Positions 1 through 7,975 of a DNA stretch of 64,000 nucleotides are shown piece by piece. The notes beneath the pieces are model-generated. The model did not search any database, had not been told where the DNA came from, and saw only the letters and a list, made by a program, of their open reading frames with translations. A program made the translations under genes and the position numbers. Each line of letters starts with the position of its first letter. Positions within the stretch are counted from its first letter, which is position 1. The stretch is from Romeriopsis navalis LEGE 11480 (GTDB lineage Bacteria > Cyanobacteriota > Cyanobacteriia > Leptolyngbyales > Leptolyngbyaceae): positions 43,590 to 107,589 of the forward strand of contig NZ_JADEXQ010000006.1 of NCBI RefSeq assembly GCF_015207035.1, given 5' to 3'.

Positions 1-391
1 CCTTGCTGGTGAGTTTCTTCTCGAGATCAAAGGAGTAAACGGTGTTCTGAATATTCAATAACACCGGCAGTTTGCGGGGGGAGATGAGACTGACGAATTG
101 GGCGGCCAAATTGCCGTGAAACATCCAGCCTTGAATCACATCTGGCTTTAATTTCCGGATTGTCTGGAGTAGTTTCCAGATAATCCCCGGTGTGGGCACC
201 GCTCCGGGTGCCATGTCCAGCGTGTAGATCGGCACGTCTAACGCCTGAATCGGGGCGCTCCACTGATCATGGCCCATTAATGAGATCACAACGGGGCTAA
301 AACGCTGACGATCGAGCTTAGAAAGCAGCTTATACAGCATAATTTCCGCGCCGCCAGTGGAAAGTCCAGTGATCAGAAATGCAATTTTCAT
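1..391 (-). CDS. GT4-family glycosyltransferase, N-terminal part (cut by window edge)
   Basis: The reverse strand from an ATG at 389-391 reads MKIAFLITGLSTGGAEIMLY and then continues through a Rossmann-like GT-B N-terminal domain to the window edge, so only about 130 residues are visible. The early GLSTGGAE segment matches the G-G-A-E nucleotide-sugar/acceptor loop of GT4 glycosyltransferases, and the same loop occurs in the two other glycosyltransferases of this cluster. Family members transfer a sugar from a nucleotide sugar to a growing lipid-linked or exported polysaccharide on the cytoplasmic face of the membrane. The gene lies downstream of the O-antigen ligase-like gene on the same strand and probably belongs to the same exopolysaccharide unit. 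The specific sugar cannot be told, and the C-terminal donor-binding domain is outside the window. Confidence 0.85.
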   Translation of the reverse strand, partial: MKIAFLITGLSTGGAEIMLYKLLSKLDRQRFSPVVISLMGHDQWSAPIQALDVPIYTLDMAPGAVPTPGIIWKLLQTIRKLKPDVIQGWMFHGNLAAQFVSLISPRKLPVLLNIQNTVYSFDLEKKLTSK

Positions 392-536
392 GATTGATGC
401 TCGATTAAATGAGAAAGTACAGGATTGTCGGTTAGGGGCTTGACCGAATCAAATGGTGTTTGATCGCGGCAAACCTGGTGTGTTTGAAATCTAGGGCGCA
501 AATTTTCGTTCGATGTCGCGCCGTCCAGCCTGTGAA

Positions 537-1844
537 TTACGATCGCAACGATCGATTTTGCGCTGTCATTGCCATTGGCGGTGCGGCCAGCTCAGGACTG
601 GGTCGACCGCGCGCTGATTGTGCCTGGTCGGTGGCTTTCATGGCGGCCATTAAGGCAAAGCTGATCAGGATATAGCGATCGTCGGTTAGGGTATGGGCAA
701 AACAACCCCAGAGGCTGACGATCACCACGAAAATTATCCCCAATCGTCGATATTTCCCCTGCATCCCCCCACCGCTGGAATAGATGAGGCTAGGCACCAG
801 TGCCGCACCGAATAAGCCATGATCTGCCATGAAATATAAGTAGGTGTTGTGCGTGGAAATCTTGGTGCTTAAATCTAGGGTGGAGCCAATGCCATGCCCC
901 AGAAAAGGTCGTTCGAGAAACATCTGAATGGCTGCCCCCGCAACTTCCATCCGCGAATCCGCCGATCCCTCTTTGGCCAGTGGATTTTTAAACCATTCCA
1001 AACGGCCTAACATATCATCGGTGAGAATTCCGGCGGCATTGAGTTGGTAGATATCAATCACGCCGCTGGCAATCAGTACGGTGAGGCAGGCGATTGTGCC
1101 GAGTCCCCAGTACAGGATGCTTTTGCCCTCAATCACGCCGGTAAAGCTATAAAAGGTCAATAGCACGAGCCAACAGAAAATTGCGCCCCGTGAAAACGTG
1201 ACGAAAATGATCATGCCGACGATCAAGATAAATGGAATGCGGAACTTTTTGGGTAACAGATGAATGCAAAAAATCAAACCGAGGACAAGCGCAAAGGCCG
1301 TTTTATTCGGATCGATATAGAGTCCGGCGGGGCGATCGGCATAACGTAATGTGCCAACGGGGCGATCGACAAAATCGATCACGGCAAATGTGAGTGGATT
1401 GAATAGTTCAATGATCACATTCACACCGCTAATCACCATTGCGATAAATACCGCTCGCCTGGCCCATAACTGCACGACCGCTGGGCCAGAGAAAATGACC
1501 GCCATGGTCAAGACAAAAAAGATGGTCATCATCCGTCGCGTCGATTCTTCGACGGCGACATCTGAGAAGCGGGAGAGCCCCGATGACAAATTGGATAGCA
1601 CAAAAAAGCAACAGAGCCAAACCACTAGCGGTAGAAAGAACCGGAGACGATCGCGCACAAAGACATACCAGATCGGCAGCGAAGCGCCGAAAAAGAGTGG
1701 GATAAATTTCGTGGGTGGTGGCAGTAATTCAGTCTTGAAGAAAAAGAAATCGGCATTGGTGAAAAATGCCAATACTGCACACATCGCTAAAATGCACTGA
1801 TACACCAGCAAGATTTGGCTGTTTTTTGAATGTCCTTGTTGCAT
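537..1844 (-). CDS. O-antigen ligase / Wzy-like polymerase family membrane protein
   Basis: A 435-residue protein dominated by hydrophobic segments, with about ten predictable membrane helices. A large loop near residues 320-345 carries HNTYLYFMADHGLFG, which resembles the conserved H-N-x-Y/L motif of the O-antigen ligase (Wzy_C/WaaL) domain. The family joins or polymerises undecaprenyl-linked glycan units at the periplasmic face. The gene sits between glycosyltransferases and upstream of flippase, dehydratase and Wzc-like genes on the same strand, which supports a role as polymerase of the exopolysaccharide made here. Ligase and polymerase cannot be separated from sequence alone. The ATG at 1842-1844 is the natural start. 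The last residues are polar and cytoplasmic. Confidence 0.8.
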   Translation of the reverse strand: MQQGHSKNSQILLVYQCILAMCAVLAFFTNADFFFFKTELLPPPTKFIPLFFGASLPIWYVFVRDRLRFFLPLVVWLCCFFVLSNLSSGLSRFSDVAVEESTRRMMTIFFVLTMAVIFSGPAVVQLWARRAVFIAMVISGVNVIIELFNPLTFAVIDFVDRPVGTLRYADRPAGLYIDPNKTAFALVLGLIFCIHLLPKKFRIPFILIVGMIIFVTFSRGAIFCWLVLLTFYSFTGVIEGKSILYWGLGTIACLTVLIASGVIDIYQLNAAGILTDDMLGRLEWFKNPLAKEGSADSRMEVAGAAIQMFLERPFLGHGIGSTLDLSTKISTHNTYLYFMADHGLFGAALVPSLIYSSGGGMQGKYRRLGIIFVVIVSLWGCFAHTLTDDRYILISFALMAAMKATDQAQSARGRPSPELAAPPMAMTAQNRSLRS

Positions 1845-1908
1845 GGATAAGCGCCCACCATAGCAGTGGTTGATGTGCCGTCAATGACGATATTCAGCGG
1901 GGCAAAAT

Positions 1909-3000
1909 TTAGATGTTGTTGAACAACGATAAATAGTTTTGGGTCGAGGTCTGGACTGAGAAGTCGAGCGATCGCGCTTGCAGTTGTGCTCGATCTTGCG
2001 GTGACGTCAATACCTGTGCCATCGAGTTGGCTAACGCGGCCACATTGCCGACGGGCACTAAAGCACCGTATTTCCCAGCGGCTAAGATTTCTTGGGGGCC
2101 AAACGGACAGTCGGTCGCGACGACCGGGCAACCACAGGCCATGGCTTCAATCAGCACCGTGGGCAAGGCTTCCCACCGCGAGGATAAGACAAAGGCACTG
2201 GCCCGGTGCATATAGGCATAGGGGTTATCCACAAAACCCGGTAATGCGACAGCTTCGGTCAGTCCGAGGCGCTGAATTTCGGCTTCTAGAGCTGGGCGGT
2301 CTTCCCCTTCGCCCAAAATCATCAGCCGGGCCGACTTGTGTTTTCTTAACCGTGCAAAGGCTTGAATCAGTGTGATAAATCGCTTTTGTTCGGTTAAGCG
2401 ACCCACCGATAGGAAGACAGGTGGTTCACCTGTTTGAAACCAAGGGTGGGTGATGTCAGCCTGAGCCTTGGCGAGCAGCGTTTCATCGACGACGGGATTG
2501 TAAATTGTGCTAACTTGTCCTTCGGCAAAATTGATTTGGGCTTGTAAATCTTGGGCAATCCCCTGGGACACGCTGACGATCGCCGTGGCTTGGGGGTACA
2601 GAAATTTCATAAATAACGGGACAAGGCGACCGCGTAGTACTTTGGGGGTACTGGCCGACGGATTTTCATGTTCTACTAGGACAACGCGGGTGTTCGTTCC
2701 AGAGAGTTTCGCGGCTAAAACAGCGGCGACATTGGCATGTTCCAAATGGGCAATCAGCACATCGGGCTGTGATTGACGCAAATATTTAGCTAAGGGTGAT
2801 ACGGCGCGCATGACGCCGGTTTGGGCCAAGTCGATGATGCGGACAGTGGGGGGAACTTCTTGGAGATACGGTCCCTCGGATTTGGCGAGGACTAAATCTA
2901 AGGCTAACTCATGTTCGGATAGACCTTTGAGTAAGTTCACCGCGACGCGCTCGGCGCCACCACCATGGAGATTGGGGAGGAAAAAGGCAACTCTTTTCAT
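1909..3000 (-). CDS. GT4-family glycosyltransferase
   Basis: A 363-residue GT-B protein starting MKRVAFFLPNLHGGGAERVA. The N-terminal domain has the GGGAERV loop. The C-terminal domain has FLSVGRLTEQKRF (around residue 195) and the EALPTVLIEAMACGCPVVATD block (around residues 280-300). The two glutamates of this block form the EX7E signature of retaining GT4 enzymes, which bind the nucleotide-sugar donor. It presumably adds one sugar of the exopolysaccharide repeat unit. Length and domain order are normal for the family. It lies 64 bp upstream of the O-antigen ligase-like gene and downstream of another GT4 on the same strand, consistent with an operon. Donor and acceptor are not predictable. 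Confidence 0.88.
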   Translation of the reverse strand: MKRVAFFLPNLHGGGAERVAVNLLKGLSEHELALDLVLAKSEGPYLQEVPPTVRIIDLAQTGVMRAVSPLAKYLRQSQPDVLIAHLEHANVAAVLAAKLSGTNTRVVLVEHENPSASTPKVLRGRLVPLFMKFLYPQATAIVSVSQGIAQDLQAQINFAEGQVSTIYNPVVDETLLAKAQADITHPWFQTGEPPVFLSVGRLTEQKRFITLIQAFARLRKHKSARLMILGEGEDRPALEAEIQRLGLTEAVALPGFVDNPYAYMHRASAFVLSSRWEALPTVLIEAMACGCPVVATDCPFGPQEILAAGKYGALVPVGNVAALANSMAQVLTSPQDRAQLQARSLDFSVQTSTQNYLSLFNNI

Positions 3001-3063
3001 AAATTAGGTAAAAGCTAAGGAGCAGGGGCATGGCGATCGTCAATCCCATGTTGAATCGGATGA

Positions 3064-4197
3064 CTAGCCGGAATGGGATAGCGCAATAGTTTGCTGGCGT
3101 TCATCTAAGACGGTGGTAATGAGGCTTTCCCACATTTGCATCACGGTTTCGATGCCAAAGCGTTCAGTTACCTCCGGGGCGCGGGCCGCCAGCTTTTGAC
3201 GTGCTGTTTCGTCGGTCATTAGCTGTTCCATTGCCGCCGTTAAGGCGGTGACATTTTCCGGTGGTACCAAGAGGCCATCGACTCGATCACGAATAATCTC
3301 ACGGGGGCCACTGAGGCAGTCCGCCGAGATGACGGGTAAGCCCGATGCCATTGCTTCACATAAAGCATTGGGGAATCCTTCAAACCGCGAAGACATCACG
3401 AAAATGTCGGCTTGCTGGAGAAAGTCGTTGGGATTTTTGACCGCCCCGATGAAATGGACGCGATCGTTCAGCCCCAACTGGTCACGTTGTGCTTCGAGCT
3501 CTGCGCGTAATTCGCCTTCACCAAGTACTGTTAAGTTCCAGTCGGGATGACGATCACGCAACGGCGCAAAGGCATCGAGCAGCAGATCGAATCCCTTTTG
3601 GGGATTCAGCCGCCCCACGGCGATTAAGGATGGCCCCGTGAGGAGTTTTTCCGCTGGTTTTTCGGCTAAGTTGACCGCCATGGCCGGATTGGGAATCACA
3701 CAGCCACGGGCTTGGACTGCTGGAGAGAAGTAATTCAAGGCCCGTTCCGTGATGGCGACGACACGATCGGCTTTGGGATACATCCACTGGCGCAGCAATT
3801 CCCAACTACGATTTGCGCGGCACATTGCCGGATGATTTTGTTCATCCACAATGATTGGGAAAGGCAAGTTGCGGGTTGCGAGTAAGGTCGTCACATTCGT
3901 TGTATCTAAGAAGCTGATCACAACGTCGGGGCGGCTATCAATGATCGCCGATCGCAGGGTTTGAACGCGTTTAAAATTATTACTAATTGCTGCGAATAAG
4001 TTCGGTGAATCGCGTTCCATATCGAGTGGGATATGTCGCACTCGCTGATCAAGTTCATAAAAGGGTGGAACGGTGCCATCATCAAAGGTCAAGAAGGTCA
4101 GTGACCAGCCTTTGGCGGCCCACTGGTTGGCCATAATCGATAAGACTCGTTCAGCACCGCCAGAAGTGAGCGCATGAATAATTAGTGTTGCTCGCAT
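3064..4197 (-). CDS. GT4-family glycosyltransferase
   Basis: I chose the ATG at 4195-4197 (377 residues, MRATLIIHALTSGGAERVLS) because the GT-B fold begins there. The frame stays open to 4266, but the extra 23 residues look unlike the family. Motifs in order: SGGAERV near the N-terminus, LIAVGRLNPQKGFDLLL around residue 190, and FEGFPNALCEAMASGLPVISAD around residue 285 with the EX7E pair. It is a retaining glycosyltransferase of the GlgA/WcaL-like GT4 group acting in the cytoplasm on lipid-linked saccharides. The preceding intergenic stretch (4198-4410) is AT-rich and may hold a promoter, separating this gene from the flippase gene. The sugar specificity is unknown. Confidence 0.87.
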   Translation of the reverse strand: MRATLIIHALTSGGAERVLSIMANQWAAKGWSLTFLTFDDGTVPPFYELDQRVRHIPLDMERDSPNLFAAISNNFKRVQTLRSAIIDSRPDVVISFLDTTNVTTLLATRNLPFPIIVDEQNHPAMCRANRSWELLRQWMYPKADRVVAITERALNYFSPAVQARGCVIPNPAMAVNLAEKPAEKLLTGPSLIAVGRLNPQKGFDLLLDAFAPLRDRHPDWNLTVLGEGELRAELEAQRDQLGLNDRVHFIGAVKNPNDFLQQADIFVMSSRFEGFPNALCEAMASGLPVISADCLSGPREIIRDRVDGLLVPPENVTALTAAMEQLMTDETARQKLAARAPEVTERFGIETVMQMWESLITTVLDERQQTIALSHSG

Positions 4198-4410
4198 TGT
4201 ACAAAATCTCAATGACTTGAATAAGGAGTCTGACATCATTAACTGGTATATGTCATGGTATTTCATCCATCTGTAGAAGTACTTCTATATTAGCTATTTT
4301 GATTGACTCCTATGCAATCGCATTTTGCTTGTTAAGCAGTCAAAATTTAATAGATTTATGTAAGCAGTCTAAAGTGAAAATTAAGCTAAATCTGATGTCT
4401 GAATTATGTT

Positions 4411-5775
4411 TTAATCAGCGATTTTTTCCAGCTTGTGTTGCATGAATGAAAACGTTGCTAAAAATGTTAGCAAGTAGATGCAGCTAGTTGATAGGGCGAT
4501 GCCCTTGATGCCAAAGTAGCTGACGAACAGGTAGTTGAAGATGATATTCAGTAAGGGCGAAAATCCAGATGTCCACAGCAGAATCTGATTCAGTCGCATC
4601 GAAGAAATTAGCCGAACGACTAGAATATTTGCCACATAAAAGGGGATTTGTAAGGCAAAGCAGATTTGAATTTGTGCGACTAGATCGGTGTCACTGGCGA
4701 TAAATGCACCACGTTGAAATAGCAGTCGAATGATTAGTTCGGAGCCGATCAGCAAGATCCCAGTCAGCGGAATGGTGATGGCGAAAATCAGTCCGAGATA
4801 TTGGCGTAATGTGTGGCGGACACCACGCCAATTTTCATGGGCAATCATCTTCGAGAAATAAGGAATTACGGCGGCGCTAATTGCAGTTGTCGATAGCCCA
4901 ACGAGTACAGCAGTTAAGCGATTGCCATAATTGAGGGCGGCGACACTTCCTGGCAACATCATTGCGGCCATAGTTTGATCGATAAAGTTCGCGCTACTGA
5001 ACAATAAGGCCCCGGCAACCATCGGCAGATATTGGCCGATGACTTGGCGCAGATTTTGATCGAGGCCATGCCAGCTTGGGTAAAGCGATAATTCCTGGCG
5101 CCGCAAAGCCGTACCTAAAAACACAACCTCTAGCAGTTCGCCAAGGACAACACCCGCCGCAAATGCAAAAATTCCCCATTGTGGAAATGCGATCATCATA
5201 AAAATGCTCATGATCGGGGTGAGCACCGGGCACAGTGCCGCTAATACAAACCGTTCGCCAGCATTCAAAACGGCACTCCATAGGGTGATGATGCCACTCA
5301 GTAATACCGATGGTGTAATCACCCACAATAACTGCAATGTCATTTGCAGTTTTGCCGGTTCAAAGCCTTGGGCAATCCAGCCGAGATAGATTGGGGCGGT
5401 GGCGACCATGCCAATTGAAGTGAGTACGAGTAGCCCAATTCCCCAAATCATAGCGCTGGAAAATAGCTGTTGGGCAGCGACTTTTCCTTGTTGTTCGCGG
5501 ACTTGGATGTAAGTTGGAATGAGCGCAGCATTCAATGATTCTGAAATCACTGTAATGATGAAGGCTGGGACTAATAAGGCAATTAGGAAAGCATCTAACT
5601 CATTCCCGGTACCAAACCGCCAAGCGACAACAGCGTCTTTGATAAAGGCTGCAAACTTGACTAAAACCGTGGATAAACCAACGATGACGATCGCCCCAAA
5701 AATTTGGCGACTGACCGAACCACTCGTGAGCTGTTTCCAGCGGCTATAGAATTGCTGCATTTTGTTCGTTTGCAC
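4411..5775 (-). CDS. MurJ/MviN-type lipid-linked oligosaccharide flippase (MOP superfamily)
   Basis: A 454-residue polytopic membrane protein with roughly twelve to fourteen hydrophobic helices. The N-terminal region KFAAFIKDAVVAWRFGTGNELDAFLIALLVPAF closely resembles the start of MurJ/MviN proteins, where the A-x-x-F-G segment is characteristic. Such proteins flip undecaprenyl-linked precursors across the plasma membrane. MurJ itself handles lipid II, but cyanobacterial genomes often carry extra copies inside polysaccharide clusters, where they replace Wzx. The position between glycosyltransferases and the nucleotide-sugar dehydratase suggests the latter role here. The ATG at 5773-5775 is used; a second ATG five codons in is also possible. 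Orientation and spacing fit the minus-strand cluster. Confidence 0.82.
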   Translation of the reverse strand: MQTNKMQQFYSRWKQLTSGSVSRQIFGAIVIVGLSTVLVKFAAFIKDAVVAWRFGTGNELDAFLIALLVPAFIITVISESLNAALIPTYIQVREQQGKVAAQQLFSSAMIWGIGLLVLTSIGMVATAPIYLGWIAQGFEPAKLQMTLQLLWVITPSVLLSGIITLWSAVLNAGERFVLAALCPVLTPIMSIFMMIAFPQWGIFAFAAGVVLGELLEVVFLGTALRRQELSLYPSWHGLDQNLRQVIGQYLPMVAGALLFSSANFIDQTMAAMMLPGSVAALNYGNRLTAVLVGLSTTAISAAVIPYFSKMIAHENWRGVRHTLRQYLGLIFAITIPLTGILLIGSELIIRLLFQRGAFIASDTDLVAQIQICFALQIPFYVANILVVRLISSMRLNQILLWTSGFSPLLNIIFNYLFVSYFGIKGIALSTSCIYLLTFLATFSFMQHKLEKIAD

Positions 5776-5878
5776 AAGACACCTAAATTAGCGCACTCGG
5801 TAAATGGGGGTGAATAGACAATCAAATGATTTATTGATATCCTGCGTTGCCCTTTAAGTTGGCAAGATTCGGAATTAA

Positions 5879-5898
5879 AGCCCACAATGCTGTGGGCT
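5879..5898 (-). terminator. Hairpin downstream of the dehydratase gene, possible terminator
   Basis: An 8-bp perfect inverted repeat, AGCCCACA and TGTGGGCT, is separated by ATGC. On the minus strand it is followed by TTTAATT, a weak U-tract. It sits 64 bp after the stop of the dehydratase gene and before the flippase gene, so it may partly end the upstream transcript. Confidence 0.4.
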
Positions 5899-5961
5899 CT
5901 AGGGGCAACTCAAAATTGCATCATGACTTAAACATGATTTTTTTGAATCATATTCGTGGGC

Positions 5962-7905
5962 CTAAGCCGCACGATCGTGTGCTTGTCTTGCTAAGGACTG
6001 GCTTGGGGTATATTCCGGAACCAATTGCTGGAGCAGATGGCGAATCTGATAAATGTCTTGCTGAAATGCCGCTTTTGCCAGGACAATCACTTGCTCCAGT
6101 AAGGTTTCAGGTAAATTATGACTGGCATTGCGCACCATCAAAATCTTGTCGTGGTCGGTGCGTTCGTAGGATTCACCCTGGATGAATAATTCCTCGTAGA
6201 GCTTCTCGCCGGGGCGCAAGCCCGAGAAGTTGATTTTGATCTCACGGCCAACTTGATAACCCGATAAGCGGATTAAATCCTCGGCCAAAGTGACAATCTT
6301 AATCGGCTGTCCCATATCAAGCATTAGCACCTCACCACCGCGGCCTAAAACTGCGGCTTGTAATACTAGCTGCACGGCTTCTGGAATTGTCATAAAGTAG
6401 CGGCAAATTTCGGGATGTGTCACCGTAATTGGTCCACCTTGCTCAATTTGCCGTTTGAACGTTGGAATCACGCTGCCACGGCTGCCCAACACATTGCCAA
6501 ATCGGACAACAACGTAAGATAAACCGGTACGTTTTGCGGTACTCAGGACAATCATTTCAGCGACGCGCTTACTGGCTCCCATCACATTGGTCGGATTAAC
6601 TGCTTTATCGGTAGAAATCATCACAAAGTGCTGGACGCCATATTTGGTTGCTGTATTGACCAGATTTTGGGTACCCAAAATATTATTGGTAATCGCCTCT
6701 GGGGGATTAGTTTCCATCAGCGGTACATGCTTGTGGGCGGCGGCATGGAAAATCATATTGGGCTGAAACTGCTCAAAAATGGCCGACATCCGCTCACGCG
6801 ATCGAATGTCGGCAATAAAGACTTGCAGGTCGGGGGTTGCTTCACCCCGATCGCGCATCTCGTTCATGACTTGGAGCAATTCCTGGTGAATCACAAATAC
6901 GGAGTTCTCACCTTTCCCTAATAAGGCAATCGCCGTTGGTTGACTTTGGAGCAGTTGGCGGCAGAGTTCACTGCCGATCGAGCCACCGGCCCCAGTAATC
7001 AAAATTCGTTTGGCGGCCATTAGCTGTTTAACTGGCTGTGTATCTGTTTGAATCGGTTCACGGCGTAGGAGATCTTCAATTCGCAGCTCACGGACGTCAC
7101 TCAGATGGGCCCGGTTACTGAGAATTTCTTCAATGCTGGGGAGGGTATAGGTGGAAATTCCGGTGCTTTGACAGATCTCCGCAAGCTCGCGCACAACGGT
7201 GCCAGAAGCAGTCGGAATTGCAATAATGATACGTTCAACTTGCAGGGCACAAATCACTTCCGGAATTCGGTGGCGATTGCCAACGACGGAGATCCCGTGA
7301 ATTTGCAGTTTGAATTTGCTCTGATCGTCATCAATATAGGCGATCGGATGGATATTTAAACTGGGATTGCGCTGGGCCTCTTGGACAAAGCTGGTGCCGG
7401 CCATCCCGGCCCCGATAATCAAGGTGGGGATACCGGTTTCGGTCGTCTGTTGTTTCTGCGTGGTTTGGATTTTACGGAGACTAAAGCGACTGATGCCGAC
7501 TAAGATGGCACAAAATAAGCCATCGAGAAATGGGAGAGAACGCGGTAATCCCGGCGGCATGATGGTCATCATATTGCCAGATAGCAAAAAGACGAAACTT
7601 TGGAGTGCAATGATTACGCCCGCAATTTGGGCTAAGGCACTTAATTCATGGATGCTGGCATAACTCCAGTCGTGGCGATAAAAGCCGAACAGTCGGAGGA
7701 CGATTAATTTCAGGAGTAGAAATATGCCGGTTCCGATCAAGAGTGGGAGGCCGTAAACCGACCAAGATACTTGACCATCGAGCCGAATCCATAGTGCTAA
7801 AGCCGGAGTGATTAGAAACGCTAAGATATCGAGAATCAAGAAAACGCGATTTTGTTTTTTCGCCAGGGGGAGGCGGAGGGAATTCAACATGGTAAAAGGA
7901 TGCAT
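5962..7905 (-). CDS. Membrane-bound nucleotide-sugar 4,6-dehydratase/epimerase (CapD/FlaA1/WbpM family)
   Basis: A 647-residue long-form SDR protein. Four or five hydrophobic helices occupy about residues 25-130, followed by a CoA-binding-like NAD domain (LIIGAGMAGTSF) and then the catalytic Rossmann domain starting ITGAGGSIGSE near residue 300. The catalytic stretch MISTDKAVNPTNVMGASK (about 428-445) has Met where classical SDRs have Tyr, the hallmark of the WbpM/PglF type. These enzymes convert UDP-HexNAc to 4-keto-6-deoxy sugars, the first step to QuiNAc, FucNAc or bacillosamine, often for the first sugar of a repeat unit. A second ATG at 7890 is an alternative start. The gene is next to the Wzc-like gene, as usual in exopolysaccharide loci. 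Confidence 0.9.
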   Translation of the reverse strand: MHPFTMLNSLRLPLAKKQNRVFLILDILAFLITPALALWIRLDGQVSWSVYGLPLLIGTGIFLLLKLIVLRLFGFYRHDWSYASIHELSALAQIAGVIIALQSFVFLLSGNMMTIMPPGLPRSLPFLDGLFCAILVGISRFSLRKIQTTQKQQTTETGIPTLIIGAGMAGTSFVQEAQRNPSLNIHPIAYIDDDQSKFKLQIHGISVVGNRHRIPEVICALQVERIIIAIPTASGTVVRELAEICQSTGISTYTLPSIEEILSNRAHLSDVRELRIEDLLRREPIQTDTQPVKQLMAAKRILITGAGGSIGSELCRQLLQSQPTAIALLGKGENSVFVIHQELLQVMNEMRDRGEATPDLQVFIADIRSRERMSAIFEQFQPNMIFHAAAHKHVPLMETNPPEAITNNILGTQNLVNTATKYGVQHFVMISTDKAVNPTNVMGASKRVAEMIVLSTAKRTGLSYVVVRFGNVLGSRGSVIPTFKRQIEQGGPITVTHPEICRYFMTIPEAVQLVLQAAVLGRGGEVLMLDMGQPIKIVTLAEDLIRLSGYQVGREIKINFSGLRPGEKLYEELFIQGESYERTDHDKILMVRNASHNLPETLLEQVIVLAKAAFQQDIYQIRHLLQQLVPEYTPSQSLARQAHDRAA

Positions 7906-7975
7906 GATGTAAAATCAGGGGATGCGTTGGGATCGCTTAAATCGGGTGAATAAATCTTTCTCGCAGTCGTCCAGC

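Noticed and set aside
4198..4266. N-terminal extension of the GT4 protein
   Set aside because: The extra 23 residues do not fit the GT-B fold start, which begins at the ATG at 4197.
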